Part shown: positions 28,475-40,380 of the stretch, in pieces
How the letters are laid out: every line of letters starts with the position of its first letter
Numbering within the stretch: position 1 is the first letter of the stretch
Assembly (NCBI GenBank): GCA_017562135.1
Contig: QEYB01001152.1
Span: 372,001-436,000, forward strand
From: Dipylidium caninum
Taxonomy: Eukaryota > Platyhelminthes > Cestoda > Cyclophyllidea > Dipylidiidae
Reading direction: 5' to 3'
DNA length: 64,000 bases
Notes under the pieces: generated by a model
What the model was told of the DNA's origin: nothing
Databases searched by the model: none
Seen by the model: only the letters and a program-made list of their open reading frames with translations
Translations under genes and position numbers: made by a program

Positions 28475-30880
28475 CAATTAGCATAGGACCACTCAAACGG
28501 AAAGACGCGCGCTTGCAAGCGCATCAAAACGATAGAGTACTAATTGTTAATAATTTAAACAGCACCAATTAAAGTCTCACAGTCTAACAACCCTTATAGC
28601 ATTATAAATTAATTTATTTTTATTAATTTGATTTTCAATTTTGGTAAATAAATGGGCAAATATATTATTTTAAAAAAAATGACTAAATGTTGCCCACCGT
28701 GACAATACCACGGTAGAAGTTCCATGCCCCAGAAGGATCACATCAGGCCGCGATTAGTTTAGACAAGTTGCGGAGTAGCAGAGAGGTTATGCAACTAATT
28801 GGTAGAAGCTTCTCATCAATACGGTCGTTTCGCTATTAGACCACCAAATTACTACCTGTGCTGCTGCTTAAAAATGCTACCTTTTTACCTTCATTTTAGG
28901 CTTACAGGTCTAAGAGCATTTCACTAGACTTGGCTACATTTTGAGAACGGTGTTTAAAATGACGCAACTGCAGCAATTAGTGATTCGAGTGCATCATTAT
29001 GGAAAAATCATTGTACCCATAAGCGCCCGAGGGAGAATCTAGCCATTAATAGGTATTAAAAAATAACTTTTATCCTTTTGCAAAGGCTTTTTCCGACTAA
29101 ATAATGGCAGACAAATTTAAGAAAACTGTTTTCGAAAATGATAGGTTGAAATTAAATAGTGAGGTGAGATGCAAAGTAGAAGGATAGTTGCAGTTAGGTT
29201 CGCTCCGTCGCGTTATGATGGCCGCGTTAATCACAAAGACTTTGATGGATACTCAGATTGTTTTATCGACATTAGTGAAAAGTGCCATTCGGGAAAAAAG
29301 AGAAGAGCATCCATATAGGAATTGCCCAAATGTGGTCGCAAAATTATGCGATGTTAAAACTGAACCAGACCGAAAGATGCAATTTCAAACGGTCAAAAAA
29401 ATTAAGCAATGGGAATTATTCCAACGACTACTATACTCTAGTGTCAGGTATTCGGATGCATTATTACGTTTCAGGGTGGTCAGAGCACATGAATGCATCC
29501 TCACTAGTTGAAGAGACAGCAAAATTCTTGGGCTTGCATTCTTTCAAGCAAGCAGTCCGTTGTCGTGATCTCTTTACAACTTGAAGTTAGCACGTCTAAT
29601 CGCCATATAAGCGACAAGAGATTGGCCTGAGTTTCGTGGTCACAAAACTATGATTGTGTACCTTGTTATAGGTGTTCAAAATGGGAGGTTAGAGTGAGAA
29701 ATGACAACAGCGTGGAAGAACTAGTTAAGATGAGTTGAGAAATATCCGATCCACCGGATTTAACTTTGATCAAATACAGCTTATCAAGGTTGTGTTTAAA
29801 CTTTCAATTATATTTAAGTTTGTTACACATTCGAACCTTATAATCTGTTGCAAAAGTCTTTAAGCTGACCCGATATTACGGCTTTGTTCCTCATTTTTCC
29901 GGTGCGCCACTTATATGCACGGGCTGTTCTTTACTGTACGCTTCATAAATAAAGTCGCAAAAAGTTAGATGTAATTTTAATTTTTGTTGGCGTATGTTTT
30001 TTATTTGTAAATACGATAATTTTTCTTTTAATAGTTTGGTGTTTTAAATGAATGTGTATACCGGGCCTTTTAGTGCGATGGATACCCACTACCTCTTTTG
30101 CGGATGGCAGTGTGGTTCCTCATCCAGGAATTCGCGTGTGGGATTGTTACGACAAGTTCTTCATCACATACCTTCGAAGTAGCTATTATATTATATTTTA
30201 TTGTGTCCTAAGTTCTTCTGCCTTTTTTGACGTTCAGCGAAACTACCAATATTACGTCGACGATATCCAAAAAGGTATGTTTTTATACTGGAGTCGTGGT
30301 GGTAATACCTATCTCTTAAGAAGTCTTGTGATACAAATTGGTTTATTCCTTTGATGCTTCACAAGTTACGTATGTTTTGTCGCCATAGACATAGCCCTGT
30401 TGTGAATACCTTTTAAATGCCATGAAAGGTGGCTGTATGTGTACATATTTGCCTATATTGAATGTTTGTACTTTTTGTCTTACGTTTTGAGTCCAGTCTG
30501 TGCTCTCTCTCATGGGTGTCTGTGTATCTAACGGTTTCAAACAGTGTCGGTGACGGCCTTTTTTATTCATATTACTTGCTCTTCGCACAGTTATCATCTT
30601 TGGCGTTTTAGGCTTTATCATTCGTTATTTCTTTCGGATTATCAGGATTTTGTCGTACTCACAATTTTTCTCAGTATCAAATGGCAGCTCGTACATCTGT
30701 CATGGATCCGTAGATAACGCCTAGACATTAACAGATAATGTACTACTAGGATATTGTGCTTTTTACATCATTTGAAATTATATTTTTGTTTTTGTCCATT
30801 TACAACTGATTTATGTTACTCGTAACATAAATCAGTGTCTACTTGAGATGGATCTGCTCCTTACAAGAATTTTCTTTTAG
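28475..30880. other. Divergent intergenic region and unassigned 5' exons of FIGNL1
   Basis: This stretch lies between the outward-reading trithorax-like gene (-) and FIGNL1 (+), so it should contain both promoters. An ATG exon at 29104-29163 opening MADKFKKTVFEND and ending at GAG|GTGAGA, coding-looking sequence at about 29190-29450, and a small exon around 30237-30275 (RNYQYYVDDIQ) may be 5' exons of FIGNL1 or of another + strand gene. I could not join them in phase. Confidence 0.35.
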
Positions 30881-33800
30881 GAGCAAATAATTTTGCGGAG
30901 GATGTATTGAAAAGCGCTGATGAAGACAATGGTGTGGTATCACGCTTGAATTATAACACTTGTTAGACACACCTGGTTGGCGAAGTGCTTTCGACGTTAG
31001 TTCAATAGTAAATGAGATGAAAGAGGTGGGTTTAACTTTTCCATTAAGTTGCTTCAGGAGCCCTTATTTGACTATGACTTTCCTTCGGACGTTCCCTGCG
31101 GAATTAACAGTTCTATGGCCGAACAACGTAAACGTTTGCCCTTGCGTAATACATGTAAACTTTAGTTAGCGATGCTATTACTAGAATCATCAAGAAAGCA
31201 CCAGATTTAGTAAGTTTTATCCATTGAAAAGGGCATCCGTTTGTTACCATTAGTAGCTGGCGATAATATCTGTCTCTTAATTTTATATTTACGGGAAACG
31301 GCTGTGAGGGCGACTGTTCGAGGGGGCAATCTTCCCAATCGCAAAGCCCAGTTAGCGAAAATCTCGCATGACCTGGTCATCAGAGAGAGCGGTAGCCCCT
31401 CTCGAAGAACCCCTTCACCCTCTCTCGCGGGTCAACAAGTGAGGCCAATGCTTAGTGTACTATTTGTCGCATTGATTCATTTCAGGCTTTCTAGTCAATT
31501 TTATCACTGCACTCATATTTTTTGATGTCCAACCTTATGGGCTCGGGATATTTGTTTATCGCACCTTGGTTTGTTCGGTAAGCGGTAATTGGTATAGTGC
31601 TCTTGATACATCGTTTATTGGGTATCGCTTATATGCGAACTGTTTTTTTATTCGATCACCAACCTAATCAGTCACTGTTGGGCACACTATGTCGTCGTAA
31701 TTGGTTTGAAATCACTGGCAAATTTTAAAGTGGTACTTTTATTTTTTACAAATGATTTCAACAAGTTGACTTTCAGGCGCAGTGCTAAGTATGGACCTCT
31801 TATATTACAGTCTTCGCCACAATGTGATAATCCTCAAGAATGTGTGCAATTATTCGTTACTGCAAAACAACAGGTATTTTCCTTAACAAACTCTCATTCG
31901 TTTAGTAATTATCTTCTGCGTTTTTTATACTCTGATATGCTGTGAACTAATACTCTCCGTGTGGATAGATTTATGTTATTGTTGGTCATACCGTCATTTT
32001 TTCTCCATTTATCAATCACTTTACTAATGCTTGGGCTTGTCCCGCGTTATGCTTTTGCTATGCATTACCGGTTTCGAACAGTTTACTTTTTTGCTCCATT
32101 ATTGACCTTAGATTTGTCATCCTTAACGCCCGTAGCTAGCTCACCGGGCTAGGCCACGATCATGTGGCAGATCTCACTAGATTTTGTTTTTTGAAGCTTT
32201 TAATGAATGATCAAGTGAAACATGGTCAAGTGGGATCTTCGTTTAGTAAATCAGAAGTAGCGAAAAAGACGTTGGGCAGGTGAGTCTACAAAAACAGTTA
32301 ACCAGTTGATACGCTTGATTCCGAACGACTTAACCAAATGATCATATGCTCCGATCTATTTAGGGAATGTTTTACCATTTCACCTTTCAGCATGACGGAA
32401 TATGTACGTAGCTATTCGCTCTATTTATATTGAGTCGTGCGCATCTAACTAACAATCCACGCAAATTTTTCTTGCCTGTATTTTCAACAATGTACTCCTA
32501 TGGTGTTGGTAATGCGGCCGCAGATAGTCTCCATACTAAACGAACGAAATGCCTCGTATAGAAAACCATTTTCTTCATGTTCTCTTTGTATTTTGTGGTG
32601 TCCTAATGTGTACCTACTGTTCGACACTGATCTTTTAGTCGAGGGCCTCGCACGGCTTTCGTACCGCCATTCGCAAGATCAAGCAATGAAATTCGGCATA
32701 CCACAGGATCTGAGCCTCTTTTTAGTGGTCGAGCACCTTCGTTACTACGGTTAACAACTTCGGAGAATGAAAACAGCGCTCCCGTTGATGAACGTCTCAA
32801 ACAATTCGACCCCCGTATTATTGACCTCATCATGAGTGAGGTGCGATGTATTCCGTGTCTTCACTCGGAATTGTCCGCGACGTTGCCTTGTGTTCCCATC
32901 CCCTAGAACTTTCCATATCATTCCTGAGGTAGATCCAATAGCTGCGATACGATACTGATTTGTCATGATGGTCGGTAACCGATGTGGGTAGTTTTTTGCG
33001 ATATCTCGAGGCGAGGAGACGAATATGTCCAACGTTAAGCACTTCTGTTCACTTTGATTTCCGTAGATTCCCTTGTCCATGATCATCCTTTTCACATTGC
33101 TTTTCCCTGTCATTAGATTATGGATTCGAAGACGAAAGTCACGTGGGATGACATCGCTGGACTGCACAGCGTGAAATCAACACTTAGGGAAGTCGTCATC
33201 TACCCCATGCTTCGTCCGTGAGTAAGATGACCATGACTTCTTGGAGTAACTGTACCTCTAGCCTTTTTTTTAACTTAAGTACCTTATTCCAGAGATATTT
33301 TTACTGGCTTACGTGGTCCACCAAAAGGCCTACTGCTTTTCGGTCCGCCAGGGACGGGGAAAACTCTAATTGGTGCGTTTGCCCCTAGGAGATACGACGG
33401 CGAGTCACTTTCTCTTGCTTTATATTTTGTGCAAAATTGGTAAATCGAAATGCTTGAAAATTTGTTAGTGCACACTTCCTTTTGTTAGGAAAGTGCATTG
33501 CCTCCACGAGTCAGTCGACGTTCTTCAGCATCAGCGCTTCTTCTCTGACCTCAAAATGGGTATTGCCAAGTGTTTCGATTATTTTTTTATGGTGCACTCA
33601 TTTGGATTGCCGCGGCTCTGCCAGTGGCAGAATTTCTGGCTCGAGCACCGAACAGCTCGACAGTATTGGTAGCACACACCTACCTCAATTTGCTGCTCTT
33701 GCTGTTATTTTTTATTTATTTAACTTTATTAATCTTTCTCAGCTATCAAGCCGGACACTCAATCTTTTATTTTACCCTTCTTGAGGTCGGCGATGGCGAG

Positions 33801-34862
33801 AAGATGGTTCGGGCTCTCTTTACGGTGGCTCGCATCCATCAGCCCTCAGTCATCTTTATTGACGAGATTGACTCACTTCTTTCACAACGCAACGAGACAG
33901 AGCACGAGTCGAGCCGGCGTATAAAAACCGAGTTTCTGGTCCAGTTGGTACGTCAAATGGGGCAGAACTTATAATGTGTATCGCCCCTTGGGGCAGATCA
34001 TATATTTTATCCCACACAGGACGGCGTGGCGACCGGATCTGAGGACCGCCTCCTTTTTATCGGCGCGACAAACCGGTGAGTGTTCCAAAACATTTAAACT
34101 GTTGTCTGTAACCTGAACTCGACTACTCTAGGCCTCAAGAATTAGATGAGGCGGCGAGAAGACGCTTTGTCAAACGGCTTTACGTTCCTCTGCCCTGTGA
34201 GGAGGCCAGAAGGGAAATCGTAAATAGACTCATCAAACAACAAAAACACAGTCTCACATCAAGCGACCTCGATACAGTCGCCACGAAATCCGAAGGTGCT
34301 TTTTGTTACTTTTCAGTGCCTAGACTAGCAGGATTTTTTCCTCGATTTTAACGAGACCTCTCATCGTTAGGATTTTCTGGCGCAGATGTCGCTAATCTCT
34401 GTCGGGAGGCCGCCATGGGGCCCATTCGAGGTCTGCCGGTTGAAGTTATCCAATCGATCTCCTGCCAAGACGTAAGTCGGTTCAAGGCCGCTTTAATCGG
34501 CCCTCCTTCCGTTCTATCTTGAGAATTGCCGCGGACCTTCCCTGAACAATATTTGTCTCGTCCGGGCGAATAAACTGAGCGAAGGTTTATCTATCCCCGA
34601 TGGTTTGCCCACTTTTAGGATTTCTTTTTATTTCTTCCAGGTTCCTCCTGTCCGAATAGATGATTTCCTAATGGCCTTCAGGCATGTCAAGGCAAGCGTC
34701 TCTCCAAATGACTTAAAGGCACTACCTGTTGTGGAACCAGCAATATGGGAGCTTCCAAGTATAGATTGTGTCTTTGCTTGCGCATACCCTCCACATTTCT
34801 TACCTCAAATATACCATAAAGTACAAATGCTTTTCTTATCTTGGGAATCATGGTGGTCATAA
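30881..34862 (+). CDS. FIGNL1: Fidgetin-like 1 AAA ATPase
   Basis: AAA ATPase of the fidgetin/spastin/katanin (meiotic) clade. In other animals FIGNL1 acts in the nucleus, dismantling RAD51 filaments in homologous recombination. Supported exons: 30881-30931, 30967-31025, 31777-31873, 32197-32279, 32726-32840, 33117-33217, 33293-33372, 33489-33559, 33786-33947, 34020-34075, 34132-34295, 34371-34471 and 34641-34862. From 32197 on, every junction keeps phase. The family signature [17 protein letters not shown] precedes [19 protein letters not shown], Walker A GPPGTGKT, Walker [15 protein letters not shown], sensor GATNR, arginine fingers EAARRRF and the helical lid [17 protein letters not shown]. 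The FIGNL1-specific [11 protein letters not shown] is present. Oddity: after SVSPNDLKA the usual Y-x-x-W-x-x-x-FG ending is not seen. The N-terminal part is incomplete. Confidence 0.92.
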
Positions 34863-35021
34863 TTCGTGACACTTAAAAATACAATACGTCACTAAAATGC
34901 ATACACACGCGGTTTCGACATGCACGGGGGCATCTGTATCTTACAGCTGCGCCACGCATAGCCAGCTACTAAGGTACCGATTTTAATATAAAAAATCTAT
35001 GGAAAAGGTAGTCGCTCATCA

Positions 35022-37307
35022 TCACGGCGAGAAGACGACTCGCAACGCTTTTGGTGTTAGGGACTGCTCTTCCTCAGCGGCAGCCCCAGACGGCGTCGCG
35101 TCATCTTCAATTTTTTGTCGCTTCAATAATCTTGGATCCAGTATGTTTGAGTATAGTACTGGTGTTTTTGATTGCACCCGATAACCAGTTCTGGCGAATG
35201 TGTTCGCCATTTCGTTCAACGTAAGCTTTGGACGCTTTCTACGTTCTGGCTGAGGCGGATTCTTCGCGTCCGGCTGTTTTTCCTCAGTAGAAATGGAAGG
35301 GATACTCAACAAAACAGGGAGCTGAGGCCGAGCCTTCAGTCGAGGGTCGACAGGGTTGGCATTGGCGACTGAAGGGGGCAACTGACGGGAATTTATATCT
35401 AGCTCGAGGGGTACGATATGCCATCTGAAAGCCACGGGAGTGGCTTCTGTGCTAGTTTCTCGTTCAAGTATACAACGATGTCCCTACTAACCGTCATTTT
35501 CGGAGGAATCTCGCGTTGGTCATTTATTGGGGAATGGTGAGGAGATGGGCTGGTGGGCTCGGTTTTGTGTTCTTTCAGATCCTGCAAAGTTTGAAAATAA
35601 AACGAGGATGACCAAGCTTAACCTGTCCTAACACACTCACGACACGATATCTGGCTCGGAGGTGGAAAACGAAAAGTTCCGAAGCCTTGATGTTTTAAAA
35701 CTGCCAATAGGTGCTGATTAGACTGATATAAATAAAAAAATCCGAGGATGTACCGTGATTTTTGGCTGCTCAAGAGGATGATCGTCGGCGGCTGTGGAGG
35801 GACTGTTGAGAAAATTCTCCCCCCCACTATCATGGTATGGTGGACGAAATCTCGGTGGCGCATAAGCCATGGGAGATTCTCGATTTCCGCCGCCTAATGG
35901 GGGACGGTGTATGGACGGATACGACTTTCCTGGATGAAAGCGGTAGGGCGGGGGGAACGGACCTCTAAAAGGCGGAGGCCCGCAATAGCCTGGTGGCGGG
36001 CGTGGACGACACTCGTCTAACGGGCGCCGGAAATGTTGTGGGTGTGACTCCAAAGGGGGTGGTCTGCGCCCCACTGGCTGAGGAGAAGGTTGAAATCCAC
36101 ATGGGACACAAGGTTGTGCTCCCATACCAGATGAGCTAAAAGCGTAACACGTTTTTCCCAAGTAAATAATAAAGATATTTAAGGGATGTAGTAATTTAAA
36201 GCACTCGTTAACCAGTATATAATGTAAGCGCTGGCAAGTAAGCAATCCTCTTACACAATTTCAAAGAAAAAAGCCACAGCAATTATGAGAAAAAAAAGTC
36301 AAATAATGAAAAACTCAGAGGACAACCAAAATTGTAAAAGACTTGCAAAATTGACGGTAATGCGTGTAAGAGAAACATTGTGGTAAAAAATGTTCAAGGG
36401 CATGATACAACTCCTGGAAGAACAATCTCACCCTGTATGATTCATGCGTCGGTAATCTACGTCGCCATACGGTTCCGTCAAAGCACCCTGAGGAAATTGG
36501 ATCGGATGCGGGTACACAGACGAAGCTTCCCGATTAAAACCAGCATTCTCTAAGGGATGCGAATTGCGAGTCTAAACTTAATTAAGCAAGATTGTACATT
36601 ACCTGCTCATCGGTAAGCTTGTCCAGTAAAGACCGCGTAGATGGCGTTAGTGGTTTGTGCGAGAACTTACAATTACTACCATGATAGCAATTCATGGACA
36701 AATGAAAGAATTTGCATGGAAACTCCCCATGTAAAAAAGGGCAAGTGGGCCCCTTGTTGCAAGTACCAGTGACATAAAATTTACAAAGCTCCGGCTTTTT
36801 AGTAGGCATAATGCCATGGCTGAATGGACAGTCAGATCCCTAAGAAATCAACAAAATTAAGTACACTCCAACCTTGTTGCAGCGGCCCTCGGAGAAGAAG
36901 CGGCACCTGATTCTCTCCCGTCTCGTTGGTGGGGTTCTGTCAACGTTATTCGAGCTCCATTCACGCTTCTTCCTTTTGCGTTTCGGGCCAGAAATCTATC
37001 AATTCACTTATCAACAGAAGTCATGTAGAGTTACCTTACGAGCATGGGTACGCTCATCGTCGGAGAGAAACTGCAGCAGAGACTCCCCCACAGCCTGCCT
37101 GCGCCTACAATTTGTACCTACGTCCCTTACGCGCCTGTTTTTGTGAGCAACACGCCAATCGCCTCGAACCAAGCCTCTATTCGACGGTGACCCCTCGCCA
37201 GAACCATCGCCCGAAGGGGAGATTGTACCAGTATCGCCTATGTTACCATCCTCAAAATCGCTTAAGTCATCGACTTCACCCTCCTCGAAGTCAGCATCAT
37301 CGCTCAT
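35022..37307 (-). CDS. ZC3H4-like: CCCH zinc-finger protein, ZC3H4/ZC3H6/ZC3H8 (Su(sable)) family
   Basis: Nuclear RNA-binding protein; relatives restrict unproductive transcription. Exons in order: 37307-37035 (acidic start MSDDADFEEGEVDDLSDFED), 36995-36873, 36839-36603, about 36572-36434, about 36136-35754 (Pro/Arg-rich), about 35716-35642, then about 35583-35022 with one short intron. Three CCCH fingers are contiguous: CRFFSEGRCNK|GSDCPFSH, CKFYVTGTCNKGPTCPFLH and CKFFHLSMNCYHGSNCKFSH. They are followed by the family signature KPLTPSTRSLLDKL. Further on, WHIVPLELD with DPRL resembles the WHLVPLD...DPRL element of ZC3H4/6. Stop TGA at 35022-35024, only about 160 bp from the FIGNL1 end, so the two genes converge. 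Boundaries of the last intron are uncertain. Confidence 0.88.
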
Positions 37308-39571
37308 TTCTTATGCTTAACTCAGGGCTATTGAACACTGACCTAAGCAATATATGTGACCAACGAACACCTTCAAAAACTAAATGCAAAATGGAAGTTA
37401 CCATAGAACTAATTAAAACAAATACAAATTATAAATTCAGCACGATATCAATAAATACGCAAACAAACGTGAAAGAAATTTTTATATTTCTGTTGTTTTG
37501 AAGTTTTATTGGATTATATATTTTAATAAGTATTGAATAATTAATATTTGTTATATAAATATTATTTAAGTAAAATTATAAAAATAAGCAAAGGTAACCA
37601 AATTAAACTCGTAAGGTTATGTGCCGCAAGTAAGTAGAATCCATCGAATAAAATTGACTCAGCCTCTTAGGGGAATAGGCATGCTAAATTTCATTCCACG
37701 ATATTGCTTACAGGGAATAAAATATAATAACAATATTAAATGTTGAAAAACTCATAAGTAAATAGTACCCAAAGAGCTTCGTTGCAAGATATACCGAAAA
37801 TCTGTCGGCTGTCATACAAAGTATTCCATACCGTTGCTTGGCGGATTGGCAGTGGTCACCCACTTCGGCCAAGTAATCTCCTAACTCCCATCCCCAACGA
37901 TTTCAGACCCCATTCTAACCAAAAAAAGACATTCTTCCTCTCTATCAGAAGGGCGAGCCGACTCGGACACTTACGGATTCGCTCGCGGCTGCACCAAAGC
38001 CGAAGGACAGAGTCCGAGTCCCCTTCCACGTGACAGACAAGAGCGAGGTGCGCAGCCTCCTACCTCACATCTCCAGCGCCGTTATCCACACTCCTCTTCG
38101 TCGTTATTTTATAAAATACCGTCCTCACTTCTAACGTTAGGGGCGAATTAGTGGTCCACAGTCACCGCGGACTGGAAACCGTACCGCTGGTGGCAAAGCT
38201 ACCTGAAGGTGGCATGAGGAGTGGTGGGGGGAGAGTGAGGAGGGGGAGGGGGAAGGGGGGCGTGGGTGAGTGGGGTGACTGGGGTGACTGGTGGAAGGCA
38301 GGACACTCGCGAAGTAAGCTGTTAGGTGAACCTCTGGAACCATCAACAAGGATTGTGCTCTGGTTCTCCCTGTGATTTTACTTCTCTGTGTCTTCTATGT
38401 TTGTTTACAAACCGGTTGACAGCTTTAGACATTGATATTTTCTGCTACTGCTTTGTTAGACTGAATATCATTCACCACAGTGCAATACTTTAACTTGATG
38501 ATCGGTCATAAGCATGTTTCCTTATGTCTTACTATCACAATGTAGCTCTTCTCCATAATACCCTCTAACTCTCTTCGGAATTTTGGTGCAAAAATATAAT
38601 GATATGATCATCTTTCTGACTATTTGGAAGGGATAAACGAGAAAGCTGAGGATCGCATCTTGATTAGTTGGCTTAAATGTGTCGCAATCGCGTTACAATC
38701 GAAACGTGGAATCTTAATCAATTGACTGTTAGAAGAGTCTGTTGCATCCATTATAAAGTAGGAAGATGCATTTACTCTTATGCAATTATGAACCTCATCC
38801 TCCATATACCGATAGGAGTTCTCTATGTCCGCCACTCATAAGCAACGCTTTCTTGTGAATCCTAGACTATCCAAATTAAATTTTGGTCTGCCGTATTCCA
38901 ATTTTAAAGCCAAATAGATCGACAGTCCCTGCGTGTGCCTCGAAAAAGTTTATTGCAATGGGACTGCCCTGGAGAACAGTTTATCTTTTATTGTTCCACA
39001 ACTGAGGGACCTTCTCTTCCCAAGGCGGTTTTATTCTTCCTTTCATTTTGGCAGCAAAATAGTTATTTTCGATTTCGAAGGTGGATCTCATGGTTTCCTT
39101 AACATGGTCTTTGGAGTCTACGTGTTTGTCTGTGCTCGCCTTGTTCTTTTACCTTACTAGAAGGCCCATGGCATCCCTAAAGCCAAACATCAGGAGTCCC
39201 ATCATTCAAGACAAGATCAAGTCATTACCAGCTTCATGGCATTTGTATTACTGCATTTAAATCATGCCTTGTTGCCGTTTCGCACGGTAAAAGACCGTTT
39301 TGCCATTTATTAGGCGTATCCACCAGGTAGGAGAATTCCAACAACCAAAAAGACCTTGTTTTTGTATATTTCCTTTCATTTTCAGAAAATACCAGAGCAT
39401 CCACAAAAGTCATAGGCTTTAAAATATCAACTCTCAGGCAAATAAAGATGTGATGAATTATGACAAGCGAATTTAGAGGAAAAATCACGTAAATATCAGG
39501 CAGAGGAATATGTAGTCGCAATGGAGTAAATGTAGCGGGAGATCCATGTGGAAGGATGAACTAGGGAACAC
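37308..39571. other. Intergenic region containing dispersed repeat copy
   Basis: AT-rich to about 37780, then a dispersed repeat (37830-38540, listed separately), then unassigned sequence. Open frames at 38620-39520 show no family motif and are not supported as genes. Confidence 0.4.
37830..38540 (+). repeat. Dispersed repeat, copy 1 (forward)
   Basis: Shares long stretches with 46970-47470 (same orientation), including GGATTGGCAGTGGTCACCCA and TCAGAAGGGCGAGCCGAC. It shares its right part with the reverse complement of 44585-44960, including GACTGAATATCATTCACCAC. A G-rich tract (38215-38290) lies in the middle. No intact protein-coding frame is shared between copies, so it behaves like a non-autonomous element; the type is not determined. 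Confidence 0.75.
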
Positions 39572-40380
39572 TTATTCCAGTTCCCCCACCTTGACATCAG
39601 TAATGTGTCGTTGGGCACCAAAACTCATTCCAGCCTGGGTCGCACCTTGATTAGAACCCGACTGCAAGCCGATAATACCCTCACTGTCCTTAGACATTTC
39701 GCCAACTTTGATGTCAGCAATATGGCGTCTGCCTCCCATACTCATTCCCGACTGGTTCGCAAACTGGTTGGTCCCCGCTTGTAACCCTATCACACCTTGA
39801 CCCTCTTTGGCCATCTCATCAACCTTAATGTCAGCCACGTGACGCATTGCGCCCATGGACATGCCGCTCTGACTCGCGCCTTTGTTAGAGCCTGCCTGTA
39901 GACCGATGATACCTTGGCCCTCCCGTGACATCTGATCCACCTTCAGGTCGGCCACGTGACGGGTGGCACCCATAGACATGCCACTCTGACTAGCTCCTTT
40001 GTTCGAGCCGGCTTGCAAACCTATGGTGCTTTTGCCTTCAGCCGACATCTCCGCCATCTTTTGGTCCGCAATGTGACGGAAAGTGCCCATAGCCATGCCT
40101 GACTGGCTGGCGCCCTTGTTGGTACCCGTCTGGAGGTTTAAGGAGGTTTTGCCAGTGTCAGACATTTCCCCGATCTTCATGTCCGCAATGTGACGAACTG
40201 CGCCCATGGCCATCCCTGACTGGCTGGCACCCTTATTCGAGCCCGCCTGGAGACCGATAATGCCTTGGCCCTCCTTTGACATGTCGTCCGCCTTTATGTC
40301 GGCGATGTGGCGAACGGCGCCCATGCTCATGCCCTTCTGACTGGCTCCCTTGTTCGAACCTGCCTGCAGACCGATGATTG
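39572..40380 (-). repeat. Seven tandem 39-aa calponin-like (CLIK) repeats
   Basis: Seven in-frame copies of a 117-bp unit fill the last exon of the left calponin gene. Each starts (I/V/T)IGLQ(A/T/S)G(S/T)N and contains RH(I/V)(A/T)D; the third begins SLNLQTG. Each unit is an actin-binding calponin repeat. The sister gene has five. Confidence 0.92.

Noticed and set aside
29188..29584. Two overlapping plus-strand frames left of FIGNL1
   Set aside because: Sequence around 29190-29450 looks coding, but no frame stays open, no family is recognised, and phases cannot be linked to FIGNL1; kept only as unassigned.
38151..38375. Gly/Arg-rich plus frame, and similar frames at 44621-44944 and 46731-46919
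   Set aside because: They come from the purine-rich tract of the dispersed repeat; frames are not conserved between copies.
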